Assembly: GCA_905221215.1 (NCBI GenBank)
Contig: CAJNCI010000004.1
Coordinates: forward strand, 117,651-181,650
DNA: 64,000 nucleotides
Reading direction: 5' to 3'
Source of the DNA: a bacterium
GTDB lineage: Bacteria > Bacillota > Bacilli > Lactobacillales > Streptococcaceae
Position numbers and translations under genes: made by a program. Below the pieces are notes generated by a model. It was not told the DNA's origin. It did not search any database and saw nothing but the letters and a program-made list of their open reading frames with translations. This document shows positions 25,839-35,986 of the stretch, piece by piece. Numbering within the stretch: the first letter of the stretch is position 1; each line of letters opens with the position of its first letter.

Positions 25839-26670
25839 TTAGCGACTCCTTGAACTCCTCTATCTTGATCGGTAATCGTTTAAATGCCACGCCTCTATCA
25901 GCCAATCGTTTACAAAAAGCTGTAATCTTAGGTACTCCCAACTGAACTTCTTCCATAAAAACAACATCTTGAAAGACATCACTTGGTTTGCCACCCTTCA
26001 CTAAACGTCCCTTTTCCATCACATAGACTTGATTCGCATATTCAGCAACATCATCCATCAAATGCGTTACTAAGACAATGGTCATCCCTGACTGATGGAG
26101 TTTTTTGAACAAATTCATCAACTCTTTTCTCCCCAGGGGATCTAGGCCTGCTGTGGGCTCATCTAAAACTAATATAGCTGGCTCCATGGCAAGTATGCCT
26201 GCAATGGCGACACGTCTCATTTGTCCACCTGATAGCTCAAACGGGCTACGATTAAAAAGTGATTCATCAATTCCAACTAGAAGCAGTTTTTCACGCGCAA
26301 TCTGCTCCGCATCTTCTTCAGAAACTCCAAAATTTTGCGGTCCAAAAGCAACGTCTTTCAAAACCGTTTCTTCAAAAATCTGATTTTCAGCAAACTGAAA
26401 TACCAAGCCAACCTGTTTTCTAATTCGACGAATATCTTTATTTTTAGAAGTCGAGGTGATTAAGGTATCAAAAACTCGTACACTTCCTTGACTTGGCACC
26501 AATAAACCATTTAAAAGTTGTAAAATAGTTGATTTACCGCTACCTGTGTGCCCAATTAAGGCCGTATAAGAACCATCTTCAATCGTTAAAGAAACATCCG
26601 ACAAAGCTGTTGAAGCTAAGGGAGTCCCTTCTTGATATGTAAAACTCACATTTTCTAGAGCAATTCCCAT
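25831..26670 (-). CDS. ecfA2: Energy-coupling factor transporter ATP-binding protein EcfA2
   Basis: 279 residues. ABC ATPase with Walker [10 protein letters not shown] (~38-46), Q-loop F-Q-F-A-E-N-Q, signature L-S-G-G-Q-M-R-R-V, Walker B I-L-V-L-D-E-P-T and the H-loop V-T-H-L-M. Q-M-R-R-V-A and an extended C-terminus mark it as the second ECF ATPase. It pairs with EcfA1 and EcfT. The start overlaps ecfA1 by 16 bases. Confidence 0.94.
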   Translation of the reverse strand: MGIALENVSFTYQEGTPLASTALSDVSLTIEDGSYTALIGHTGSGKSTILQLLNGLLVPSQGSVRVFDTLITSTSKNKDIRRIRKQVGLVFQFAENQIFEETVLKDVAFGPQNFGVSEEDAEQIAREKLLLVGIDESLFNRSPFELSGGQMRRVAIAGILAMEPAILVLDEPTAGLDPLGRKELMNLFKKLHQSGMTIVLVTHLMDDVAEYANQVYVMEKGRLVKGGKPSDVFQDVVFMEEVQLGVPKITAFCKRLADRGVAFKRLPIKIEEFKESLNG

Positions 26671-27482
26671 AGCTTATCCTCTAGCTCACTTTCTGTCAAA
26701 TAATTTCCAGGCAAATCATAGCCATTCTGGCTCAAAGAATTTTTTAATTGATTGGCAAAAGGATCGTCTAATCCAATTTGATCTAAATCATTTCGAGAGA
26801 AAAGCTCTCTTGGACTACTAGTTGATTCAATTGACCCTTTTTTCATGACCAATACACGATCACTCATGGCAACTTCTTCCAAATCATGTGTAATGGAAAT
26901 GACCGTCATTTCATAGTCTTTTCGAATTCCTTTTACTGTCTCAATAAGTTCTCTACGACCCTCAGGATCCAACATACTCGTTGCTTCATCTAGGATTAAA
27001 ATAGCTGGTCTTAGGGCTACAACACCTGCAATAGCCACACGTTGCTTTTGGCCACCCGATAGACGCGCCGGCTCTCTCTTTTTAAAGTCCAACATGCCAA
27101 CCAAATCCAGAGCTTCTTCCACTCTCTTTTTCATTTCTTGACGAGAAAGTCCTTGATTTTCCAAACCAAAGGCAACATCATCTTCAACAGTCGCTCCAAC
27201 AAATTGATTGTCCGGATTTTGAAAAACCATACCGATTTGACGCCGTATGCTCCAAACATTTTCCTCAGTCAGCCGTTGGCCATCGATTACAATCTCTCCA
27301 GATTCTGCTTCCAGTAAGCCATCAATTAATCGAACCGTCGTTGATTTACCACTACCATTATGCCCTACAATCGAAAGCCATTCTCCACGTTTCACGTGAA
27401 ACGTAATATCCTTCACATCGTAGTATTTCTGATTTTCCTTATAGCGAAAGGAAAGATTTTTTACATCAATTATTGATTTCAT
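26655..27482 (-). CDS. ecfA1: Energy-coupling factor transporter ATP-binding protein EcfA1
   Basis: 275 residues. Walker [10 protein letters not shown] (~40-48), signature L-S-G-G-Q-K-Q-R-V, Walker B I-L-I-L-D-E-A-T and switch I-T-H-D. It is the first ECF ATPase and starts with a 4-base overlap on pgsA. The DNA encoding its N-terminal region (27387-27404) contains a perfect 18-bp palindrome that looks like a ParB-binding parS site. Confidence 0.94.
   Translation of the reverse strand: MKSIIDVKNLSFRYKENQKYYDVKDITFHVKRGEWLSIVGHNGSGKSTTVRLIDGLLEAESGEIVIDGQRLTEENVWSIRRQIGMVFQNPDNQFVGATVEDDVAFGLENQGLSRQEMKKRVEEALDLVGMLDFKKREPARLSGGQKQRVAIAGVVALRPAILILDEATSMLDPEGRRELIETVKGIRKDYEMTVISITHDLEEVAMSDRVLVMKKGSIESTSSPRELFSRNDLDQIGLDDPFANQLKNSLSQNGYDLPGNYLTESELEDKLWELL
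27387..27404. promoter_or_regulatory. parS-like ParB binding site in ecfA1
   Basis: ACGTTTCACGTGAAACGT is a perfect 18-bp palindrome. Its inner 16 bases match the parS consensus TGTTTCACGTGAAACA at 14 of 16, including the whole GTTTCACGTGAAAC core. parB is encoded at 48199-48957. About 22 kb from oriC. Confidence 0.82.
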
Positions 27483-28024
27483 TTCGAACCAAATGTCCCT
27501 TTAAATACATAGGCACTACCCTTGAAATAGTCATAGCCAGAGTAGATAGTGAAAAATAAGGCTACATAAAGTAGAACTTGACCAATCAAAGTCCAATGTA
27601 ATAGCAAGAAAATAATGGCAAACATCTGACTAAAAGTTTTAATTTTTCCAGGCATTGCCGCTGCTAAAACTGTTCCGCCAGTTTCAACCAGTAAAAGCCT
27701 TAAACCTGTCACAGCCAACTCTCGACAGATAATCACTGCAACAATCCAAGCTGGAGCCATACCTAACTCAATCAGCATAATAAAAGCCGACATAACTAGT
27801 AGCTTATCCGCCATAGGATCTGCAAATTTACCAAAATTACTGACCACATTCCATTTACGAGCTAAATATCCATCTAAATAATCTGTAATACTGGCAATCG
27901 CAAAGATAATAGCTGCTACTATATGACTCTCTATCGAATTTCCTACTGTTAAAATAAAGATAAAAATAGGTATAAAAAGAATTCGACCTATTGTTAAGAG
28001 ATTTGGAATTTGTTCTTTTTTCAT
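27479..28024 (-). CDS. pgsA: CDP-diacylglycerol-glycerol-3-phosphate 3-phosphatidyltransferase
   Basis: 181 residues with four or more membrane helices and the CDP-alcohol phosphotransferase signature: D-Y-L-D-G-Y-L-A-R to F-A-D-P-M-A-D (D-x2-D-G-x2-A-R-x8-G-x3-D-x3-D), near residues 48-73. It makes phosphatidylglycerol phosphate, the committed step to phosphatidylglycerol and cardiolipin. Between rodZ and ecfA1 with close spacing. Confidence 0.96.
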   Translation of the reverse strand: MKKEQIPNLLTIGRILFIPIFIFILTVGNSIESHIVAAIIFAIASITDYLDGYLARKWNVVSNFGKFADPMADKLLVMSAFIMLIELGMAPAWIVAVIICRELAVTGLRLLLVETGGTVLAAAMPGKIKTFSQMFAIIFLLLHWTLIGQVLLYVALFFTIYSGYDYFKGSAYVFKGTFGSK

Positions 28025-28034
28025 TTGTTTTTCC

Positions 28035-28877
28035 TTAATTTTTAGTAAAGGTTACAGTGATTTGTCCAGTCTGAGCTGTTAACTTCGATAAATCAACAGT
28101 CTGATTATCTACTGTCAAAGTAACACCTTTTACAACACCTAACGTAATGGTTACAGGACTTTTAGTTGAAACGGTTGCTTCTGCACTTTTCTTCTCTGAC
28201 GATAAGGTTACACCACCATCAAGTTCGCTTTCTGAAACGCTGACCCAACTTGTAACATCTGAAACTGCCAATTGCAATTTAACTGTTTCCTTACTTGTCT
28301 TATAAGCGATTTCTACATGATTTCCTTCACCTGATACCGTTATAGATGATTCTGCACTAGAAGAACTGCTAGATGAACTACTACTTGAAGAGTGGGGAAC
28401 AGAGCTAGTTGAACTTATTGAACTTGTTGATTGAACCACACTGTAATTAGAAATAGAAGGACCATCTGGTTGAGTTTGAATATAGTTCCAAACATAATAG
28501 GTCACAAAAATTAAAATAGATAAGGCAAAAAGAATAAAATAAAATAAAGGTAAAAAGGATGTTTTTTTCTTATTTTTCTTACTTGAACGTCTGCGCCCTG
28601 TCAACTCGTCTTCATCAACATCTACTTCCTCATAAGTAATCATACTCCCAGAATCATAAGCATCCAAAACAATTTGGTCATCTAACTCAACAGCCCATGC
28701 ATATTTTCTCAAGAAAGAGCGTGTGTAAAAAGGACTTGGAAGTTGATCGAAATCGTCTGCTTCCATTGCTTCCAACATATCTAACTGGATGTCTGTCTTT
28801 TTCTGCAATTCATCTAAACTCAATCCCTGATTGATTCTAGCTAATCGTAAAACCTCACCAATTGTTTTTTTCCTCAT
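28035..28877 (-). CDS. rodZ: Cytoskeleton/wall-synthesis regulator RodZ
   Basis: About 280 residues from ATG 28877 (M-R-K-K-T-I-G-E-V-L-R-L-A-R). An N-terminal helix-turn-helix domain (about 1-75) faces the cytoplasm. One transmembrane helix (about 110-130) is followed by a Ser-rich linker (about 155-180) and a beta-rich external DUF4115-like domain ending T-V-T-F-T-K-N. The AGAAGG site is 9 nt from this start and only 1-2 nt from an ATG 9 bases upstream, so I prefer 28877. RodZ links to MreCD and midcell wall synthesis. Confidence 0.9.
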   Translation of the reverse strand: MRKKTIGEVLRLARINQGLSLDELQKKTDIQLDMLEAMEADDFDQLPSPFYTRSFLRKYAWAVELDDQIVLDAYDSGSMITYEEVDVDEDELTGRRRSSKKNKKKTSFLPLFYFILFALSILIFVTYYVWNYIQTQPDGPSISNYSVVQSTSSISSTSSVPHSSSSSSSSSSSSAESSITVSGEGNHVEIAYKTSKETVKLQLAVSDVTSWVSVSESELDGGVTLSSEKKSAEATVSTKSPVTITLGVVKGVTLTVDNQTVDLSKLTAQTGQITVTFTKN

Positions 28878-28918
28878 ACTTGTCATCCCTTCTTTCTAGT
28901 GTCTATTATGATAGGTTA

Positions 28919-30202
28919 CTACGATGGAAATATTGTAAAATCAACTATATCACCATCATCTATTAAATGATGTCCAGCATCAAGGACATCCTCTAAAGTA
29001 ATTTCCTGTAAAATCTTTGGGAAATCAAAAATTGTCTCACCATGTTCAAAAGCATCATATTGCGTTGCAATAAATTCAAGAGAGTTCATGCTACTGAAAA
29101 ATTCCCCAAACATCTCTCTTTTGATAATATCTAAATGATCCTCTGTAATATCCAAATCCTTTGTAAAATTACGAATGGCCTTCCTAAACTGATGAGATAA
29201 AGCAACTGGCTCTTTCGTATCCATTGTCAACATAACAAAATGAAAACGACTTGTTACTTCAATTTCAAGAGATAAGGAAGCATCTATTTTACCTGATTCA
29301 TATAATTTTTGAAAACGATCCGAAGTCCAACCAAACATCATTGCAAACAATAATTTTAATAAAATATGATGTCGATAGCAATCCGCCTCAGCAACTTCTC
29401 GATTACCTCTAACTCCAATCGCTAGTTTGGGAGAAGATACTTCCATTCTCATACTATCTGTTGGCTTTACATCTTGTAAAAGCAACTTTTCTTTTGATAC
29501 TTCCTGAACATTTAGATCTTCCAGTTCTTTTCTTTCAAAATAGTCCTGTACTTGCTCCACATCAAAATTACCAACTAAAAACAGAGACATATTTACAGGT
29601 TTGTAAAACCTTGTAAAATTTTCTTGCAAATTAGTTAGATTTATTTGGGAAATGGACTCCTCACTTCCAACTATATCCGTTGCTAAAGGTGTACCAGGAT
29701 ACAAATTCGCTAAGGTTGAAAAGAATAAACACGAATCTGGATCATCTTGATACATTTCTCGTTCTTGCTGGATAATATCCTGCTCTCTCAAAATGGAATC
29801 TTCAGTAAAGTGTGCTGATGTTACCAATTCATCAAGTAAATCTAAATTCTCTAAGAGATAGTCCGTCGATGAAAAAAGATAGTTTGTTTTTGTAAAGCTT
29901 GTAAAGGCATTGCTATCTGCACCTAGACTCGTAAAAGCTGACATCAAATCGCTAGAATCTTCTCTCTCAAATAATTTATGTTCAAGAAAATGAGCAATTC
30001 CCACAGGATATTGTTTTACATCTCCGTCAATTTCTGTGACAAGCGTATCTACCGAGCCAAACTGTACAGTTACACTCGCGTAAACCTCTTTAAATTCCTT
30101 TTTAGGTAGAAGAGCTACTGTCAATCCGTTTGCCAAACGAGTTCGATAAACCATTTCTTTTACAGCTGGATAGTATTTTTCTTCAAAAATAACCTTTGTC
30201 AT
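28919..30202 (-). CDS. ymfH: M16 family zinc protease (YmfH-like, active subunit)
   Basis: 427 residues of the M16 (pitrilysin) family. The inverted zinc motif H-F-L-E-H is at about residues 71-75 (I-A-H-F-L-E-H-K-L-F-E), with the downstream glutamate in R-E-Q-D-I-I-Q-Q-E-R-E-M. It likely pairs with the H-x-x-E-H-lacking YmfF-like protein encoded just upstream. Substrate in streptococci unknown. Overlaps ymfF by 4 bases. Confidence 0.88.
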   Translation of the reverse strand: MTKVIFEEKYYPAVKEMVYRTRLANGLTVALLPKKEFKEVYASVTVQFGSVDTLVTEIDGDVKQYPVGIAHFLEHKLFEREDSSDLMSAFTSLGADSNAFTSFTKTNYLFSSTDYLLENLDLLDELVTSAHFTEDSILREQDIIQQEREMYQDDPDSCLFFSTLANLYPGTPLATDIVGSEESISQINLTNLQENFTRFYKPVNMSLFLVGNFDVEQVQDYFERKELEDLNVQEVSKEKLLLQDVKPTDSMRMEVSSPKLAIGVRGNREVAEADCYRHHILLKLLFAMMFGWTSDRFQKLYESGKIDASLSLEIEVTSRFHFVMLTMDTKEPVALSHQFRKAIRNFTKDLDITEDHLDIIKREMFGEFFSSMNSLEFIATQYDAFEHGETIFDFPKILQEITLEDVLDAGHHLIDDGDIVDFTIFPS

Positions 30203-31449
30203 TCTATTCCTTCCATAAAGTAAATTGCTTGTAGCTTCACATTATTAGCTGCTCTACAAATAGCATCTTTATCAATTTGTTCAAGCTTTTCAATCCAACT
30301 TTTAAAGTCTGCTGAAGATTTTCCAAGTAAGGCATTTTGATAAGCACGTTCAATCAATGAACTTTGATTATCTTGAGAAAGTAACAAAGACCGATGAATC
30401 ATTTCCTTGGTCTGCTCTAACTCAAGATCTGTAAAATGACCTTTTTTTATATCAAACAGTTGATTATTCATCATTTTTCGAGCCTGGTTACGATTTTCTC
30501 GATTAATACCAGCATACATCCTCAAGAATCCACTAAATAAATCAAGCTGACTTGAAATAGTATAAGCTAACCCAGCATTTTCACGGACATTTGTAAAGAG
30601 CTTAGAATGAGCAAATCCACCAAGTAAACCATTCATTACAATCATGGGTAAATGTTGCTCATCACCATATTCAGCAGAACAATGATAGCCCAACTCTAAA
30701 ATAGACTGTCCCACATTTTTCCTAACCATTCCTTCCTGAAGGATATTGGAATAAGGTTGACAATACTGAATCTTTACATTACCTTCTCGACCTTTAAAAC
30801 CAAATGATTCTAATACATTTTGAATTTCAACCTCATTAAAATCACCCAGGAAAAAGAAATCTATTCGATCATTAGCCAAAAATTCTTGGAAACAAGAATA
30901 AGAACTTTGTGGAGTTTCAGCTAAAATACGATTTCGTAAATCACTGTATTCCAATTGGAGACGTTCATCATGAAAAAATAATTTATCTAATTCTTTATGT
31001 GCAAAATAAAAAGAATCATCCATATCAGCTGCTAAACTTGCTAGCAATTGCTTTTTCTCAATTTCAAATAAGGCTGGATCAAATCCATTATCAACTACCA
31101 CGGGTGAAAAAAGAGTTTCTTTTACTAGTTCCAAAACCTGAGAAGTTAGCACATTTTTCTTACTTAAAAACTCATCACGAACATAAGTAAATGTCAATTC
31201 TACAATGTGACTTTGCCCTCTTCTGAAACAATTGGTTGACATATCTGTACCATATAGACTAGCCAAGTGTCTCCTCAAATTTTGAGAAGTAGGGTACAGC
31301 TGGTTAGCAGTCTCTAGCATACTCGCACTCAACATGCGACCTGCAATCGTATCAAGAGATAATGGAGCGGTAAAACGCACGGTGATTTTATTCGTTTTAA
31401 ACTTCTTTGATTGGATAAAATGTGTTGAAATTCCATGCACTAACTCCAT
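30199..31449 (-). CDS. ymfF: M16 family protease-like protein (YmfF-like, non-catalytic subunit)
   Basis: 416 residues of the M16 fold without the zinc HxxEH motif. The first helix region instead reads S-L-D-T-I-A-G-R-M-L-S-A. The G-L-L-G-G-F-A-H-S-K-L-F region (about 285-300) fits the second M16 lobe. Such members act as partners of an active M16 subunit, here the ymfH product. First gene of the ymfF-ymfH-rodZ-pgsA run with an extended -10 promoter at 31477-31482. Confidence 0.85.
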   Translation of the reverse strand: MELVHGISTHFIQSKKFKTNKITVRFTAPLSLDTIAGRMLSASMLETANQLYPTSQNLRRHLASLYGTDMSTNCFRRGQSHIVELTFTYVRDEFLSKKNVLTSQVLELVKETLFSPVVVDNGFDPALFEIEKKQLLASLAADMDDSFYFAHKELDKLFFHDERLQLEYSDLRNRILAETPQSSYSCFQEFLANDRIDFFFLGDFNEVEIQNVLESFGFKGREGNVKIQYCQPYSNILQEGMVRKNVGQSILELGYHCSAEYGDEQHLPMIVMNGLLGGFAHSKLFTNVRENAGLAYTISSQLDLFSGFLRMYAGINRENRNQARKMMNNQLFDIKKGHFTDLELEQTKEMIHRSLLLSQDNQSSLIERAYQNALLGKSSADFKSWIEKLEQIDKDAICRAANNVKLQAIYFMEGIE

Positions 31450-31476
31450 GATTTACCTCCTTATATACAGACTTCT

Positions 31477-31482
31477 ATTATA
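31477..31482 (-). promoter_or_regulatory. Extended -10 promoter of the ymfF-ymfH operon
   Basis: Minus-strand TGATATAAT with the perfect TATAAT at 31477-31482; an AAGGAGG ribosome binding site follows before the ATG at 31449. The -35 is weak. Confidence 0.55.
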
Positions 31483-31581
31483 TCACGAAAACCTGAAATT
31501 TTCTTGTTCCCTGTAACACTTTTGAAATAAAAATCGCTTACATTTTTCCCTGTTTCTATCACCATTTTTAGGAAAATATGG

Positions 31582-31587
31582 TATAAT
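31582..31587 (+). promoter_or_regulatory. Extended -10 promoter of yaaA-recF
   Basis: TGGTATAAT with a perfect TATAAT at 31582-31587, 20 bp before the yaaA ATG. Divergent from the ymfF promoter. Confidence 0.6.
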
Positions 31588-31607
31588 ACCAAAGATTGAG
31601 GTGAATT

Positions 31608-31976
31608 ATGGAATACAAATTATTTGAAGAATTTATTACCCTCCAAGCGCTACTCAAAGAACTTGGAATTACACATAGCGGAGGAGCTATCAAATCCTTT
31701 CTCTCTGAACATTCTGTTTACTTTAATGGGGAATTAGAAAGTCGTCGTGGTAAAAAACTTCGTATTGGCGATAAAGTTGACATCCCTGACATGGACATTG
31801 ACATCTTGTTGACACAACCTACTTCTGAGGAGCAAGAGGAATATCAAGCTGATAAAGTTGAAAAAGAACGGATCGCTAAACTTGTAAAGGAGATGAATAA
31901 GGGAGTTAAAAAAGACAAATCCAAACCTACTTCATTAGCCAAAAACAAACAAGCTCCGCGATTCCCTGGTAGATAA
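31608..31976 (+). CDS. yaaA: S4-domain protein YaaA
   Basis: 122 residues. The S4 RNA-binding domain covers the first ~70 residues ([23 protein letters not shown] with [15 protein letters not shown]). A basic C-terminal tail follows. The gene precedes recF, as in many Firmicutes; function in RNA binding is presumed, not known. The ATG has GAGGTG before it. The gap to recF is 2 bp. Confidence 0.9.
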   Translation: MEYKLFEEFITLQALLKELGITHSGGAIKSFLSEHSVYFNGELESRRGKKLRIGDKVDIPDMDIDILLTQPTSEEQEEYQADKVEKERIAKLVKEMNKGVKKDKSKPTSLAKNKQAPRFPGR

Positions 31977-31978
31977 TC

Positions 31979-33076
31979 ATGTGGCTACAAAACCTATCTC
32001 TCAAGACTTTTCGTAACTACAAAGAGACGAAAATAGACTTTAATCCTAAATTGAATGTCTTTTTAGGACGCAATGCACAAGGAAAAACAAACATGCTAGA
32101 GGCTATCTATTTTTTAGCCTTAACGCGTAGTCATCGAACTCGAACAGATAAAAATCTCATTCATTTTGATGAGGAACAACTTCATCTTTCAGGTCTCGTT
32201 CAGAAAAAAACTGGATCCATCACCCTAGAAATCGAACTAACACAAAAAGGACGTGTAACCAAAGTTAATCATTTAAAACAGGCACGCCTTTCAGATTATG
32301 TAGGACACATGAATGTTGTTTTATTTGCTCCTGAAGATTTACAACTAATTAAAGGAGCACCTTCGGTTCGACGAAAATTCATTGATATGGAACTTGGACA
32401 AATCAAGCCAATCTATTTATCTGACTTAACCAATTATAACCACATCCTAAAGCAAAGAAACACTTACCTAAAATCAGCTCAAAAAATAGATGAAACCTTC
32501 CTTTCTGTGTTGGATGATCAGCTAATTGATTATGGATGTCGTGTAATGAATCACCGCTTAGATTTCATAAAAAAACTAGAATCATTTGGGCGTAAGAAAC
32601 ATTTTGAACTCTCTAATCAGATTGAAGAGTTGTCAATATCCTATCAATCTTCTGTCAAGTTAACTGACAAAGAAGATTTATCCGAATCTTTCAAAATTGC
32701 TTTAGAAAAAAGTAGATCCAGAGATTTATTTAAAAAGAATACTGGTGTCGGTCCTCATCGAGATGACATTTATTTTTATATAAATGGGATGGATGCTAGT
32801 TTTGGAAGTCAAGGTCAACATCGTAGTCTCGTCCTCTCGATAAAATTAGCAGAAATCGAATTAATGGAAAGCATAACTACAGAATCTCCAATATTACTGC
32901 TTGACGATGTTATGAGCGAACTTGACAACACTAGACAACTAAAATTATTAGAAACGATTTCTCAGTCAATCCAAACCTTTATTACAACAACAAGCTTAGA
33001 TCATCTTCAAAATCTACCAGAAAATCTAAGTATTTTCGCTATTCAAGATGGTCAAGTTTCTGTAAATAAAAATTGA
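31979..33076 (+). CDS. recF: DNA replication and repair protein RecF
   Basis: 365 residues, an SMC-like ABC ATPase. Walker [10 protein letters not shown] (~30-38), signature F-G-S-Q-G-Q-H-R-S near 275 and Walker [12 protein letters not shown] near 305. It loads RecA at gapped DNA with RecO/RecR. In Bacillus recF lies beside dnaN; here the yaaA-recF pair is about 18 kb from dnaN, the streptococcal arrangement. Confidence 0.96.
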   Translation: MWLQNLSLKTFRNYKETKIDFNPKLNVFLGRNAQGKTNMLEAIYFLALTRSHRTRTDKNLIHFDEEQLHLSGLVQKKTGSITLEIELTQKGRVTKVNHLKQARLSDYVGHMNVVLFAPEDLQLIKGAPSVRRKFIDMELGQIKPIYLSDLTNYNHILKQRNTYLKSAQKIDETFLSVLDDQLIDYGCRVMNHRLDFIKKLESFGRKKHFELSNQIEELSISYQSSVKLTDKEDLSESFKIALEKSRSRDLFKKNTGVGPHRDDIYFYINGMDASFGSQGQHRSLVLSIKLAEIELMESITTESPILLLDDVMSELDNTRQLKLLETISQSIQTFITTTSLDHLQNLPENLSIFAIQDGQVSVNKN

Positions 33077-33084
33077 CAACATTG

Positions 33085-33119
33085 TAAAAGAACTCCTGTT
33101 TTCGCAGGAGTTCTTTTTA
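33085..33119. terminator. Bidirectional terminator between recF and guaB
   Basis: AAAGAACTCCTG and CAGGAGTTCTTT form a perfect 12-bp stem with a TTTTCG loop; T-rich on the right and A-rich on the left. Confidence 0.88.
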
Positions 33120-33125
33120 TTTCTT

Positions 33126-34686
<1,561 letters not shown>

Positions 34687-34707
34687 ATGTTACAGGGGTA
34701 AATAAAA

Positions 34708-34745
34708 AACTATCTTTTCTTTGAGATAGAAATGATAGTTTCTTG
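34708..34745 (-). terminator. trpS terminator
   Basis: Minus-strand AAACTATC ... GATAGTTT stem with inner TTTCT/AGAAA pairing, followed by TTTTATTT. Between trpS and the guaB promoter. Confidence 0.72.
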
Positions 34746-34755
34746 TAAAATAAAC

Positions 34756-35781
34756 CTAGTTAAAGTAATGAAGTCCCATTGCTCCTTTAACATCAGATAG
34801 GGTTTGACCTGCAACTTCACGCGCTCTTTCACTACCTTTTTGAAGCATATTATAAACTTCTCCCATATCCTTAGAAAATTCGATACGGCGCTCACGAATA
34901 GGACCAAGTTCACGTTCTAATATTTCAAGTAGATAACGTTTGGTTTTCACATCACCAAGACCACCTCGTTGATAATGTTCTTTCATATCAGCAATTTCTT
35001 GAGCATCTTCTGGACGACCAAAAACATCTAGATAATGGAAAACCATATTTCCTTCAATTTTACCTGGATCCTCAACGCGGATATGATCTGGATCTGTATA
35101 CATACTCATTACTTTTTTACGCAAAGTATCCGCATCATCAGCTAAATAAATACCATTATTAAGGGATTTAGACATTTTAGCATTTCCATCTAAACCAGGC
35201 AAACGACCTGCTCTTTCATTTTCTGGATAAATACCTTCCGGTTCTACCAAGACATCACATTTATATGCATTGTTAAAAGAACGAACAATCTCACGGGTTT
35301 GCTCAATCATTGGTTTCTGATCTGTCCCAACAGGAACATAATTAGCTTTGAAAGCAGTGATGTCAGCTGCTTGAGCGATTGGATAGACCAAAAATCCTGT
35401 TGGAATGCTTTCTCCAAATCCCTTTTGAGCAATCTCTGTCTTGACAGTTGGATTTCGCTCCAGACGTGCTAATGAAACCAGATTCATATAGTACATAGAT
35501 AGTTCAGCCAGCTCTGGAATCTGGCTTTGAATAAAGATAGTCGATTTACTTGGGTCCAATCCAACTGCAAGGTAATCCAAAGCCACATTTCCAATAGACT
35601 CTACAATGGTTTGAGGATCTTTGGCGTGATCTGTCAAGGCTTGTTGGTCAGCCAAGAACACAAACATGTCATACTTATCCTCTTCCTGTAATAATACTCG
35701 ATTTTTGAGACTTCCAACATAATGTCCAATATGCAATTTTCCTGTTGGACGGTCTCCTGTTAAAATAATGGGTTTAGTCAT
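34756..35781 (-). CDS. trpS: Tryptophanyl-tRNA synthetase
   Basis: 341 residues, class I synthetase. The HIGH motif is L-H-I-G-H-Y-V-G (~16-23) and the K-M-S-K-S loop is at about 205 ([10 protein letters not shown]). It charges tRNA-Trp. No T-box leader was seen in the short upstream region. A TGC-TATAAT extended -10 lies at 35810-35815. Confidence 0.97.
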   Translation of the reverse strand: MTKPIILTGDRPTGKLHIGHYVGSLKNRVLLQEEDKYDMFVFLADQQALTDHAKDPQTIVESIGNVALDYLAVGLDPSKSTIFIQSQIPELAELSMYYMNLVSLARLERNPTVKTEIAQKGFGESIPTGFLVYPIAQAADITAFKANYVPVGTDQKPMIEQTREIVRSFNNAYKCDVLVEPEGIYPENERAGRLPGLDGNAKMSKSLNNGIYLADDADTLRKKVMSMYTDPDHIRVEDPGKIEGNMVFHYLDVFGRPEDAQEIADMKEHYQRGGLGDVKTKRYLLEILERELGPIRERRIEFSKDMGEVYNMLQKGSERAREVAGQTLSDVKGAMGLHYFN

Positions 35782-35809
35782 TTTATTCTCCTTCGATATA
35801 GTCCCTTCA

Positions 35810-35815
35810 ATTATA
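35810..35815 (-). promoter_or_regulatory. Extended -10 promoter of trpS
   Basis: Minus-strand TGCTATAAT with a perfect TATAAT; the -35 is weak. About 29 bp before the trpS ATG. Confidence 0.55.
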
Positions 35816-35928
35816 GCATTTTTTTAATGAAATAACCGCAATTTATCAAAATAAATCAACCTTGCTATTTACTGATTTTTGTAAAGAGAGTTGTAAACAT
35901 AATTTACACAAAATTGACAGATAAAAAT

Positions 35929-35957
35929 TTGAATATTTCCGTATTTTCTAGTAGAAT
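35929..35957 (+). promoter_or_regulatory. Promoter of the ABC-F gene
   Basis: TTGAAT (35929-35934), 17-bp spacer and TAGAAT (35952-35957), 30 bp before the TTG start. Confidence 0.6.
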
Positions 35958-35986
35958 AAATATATTACACATATAGGAGAAAAACA

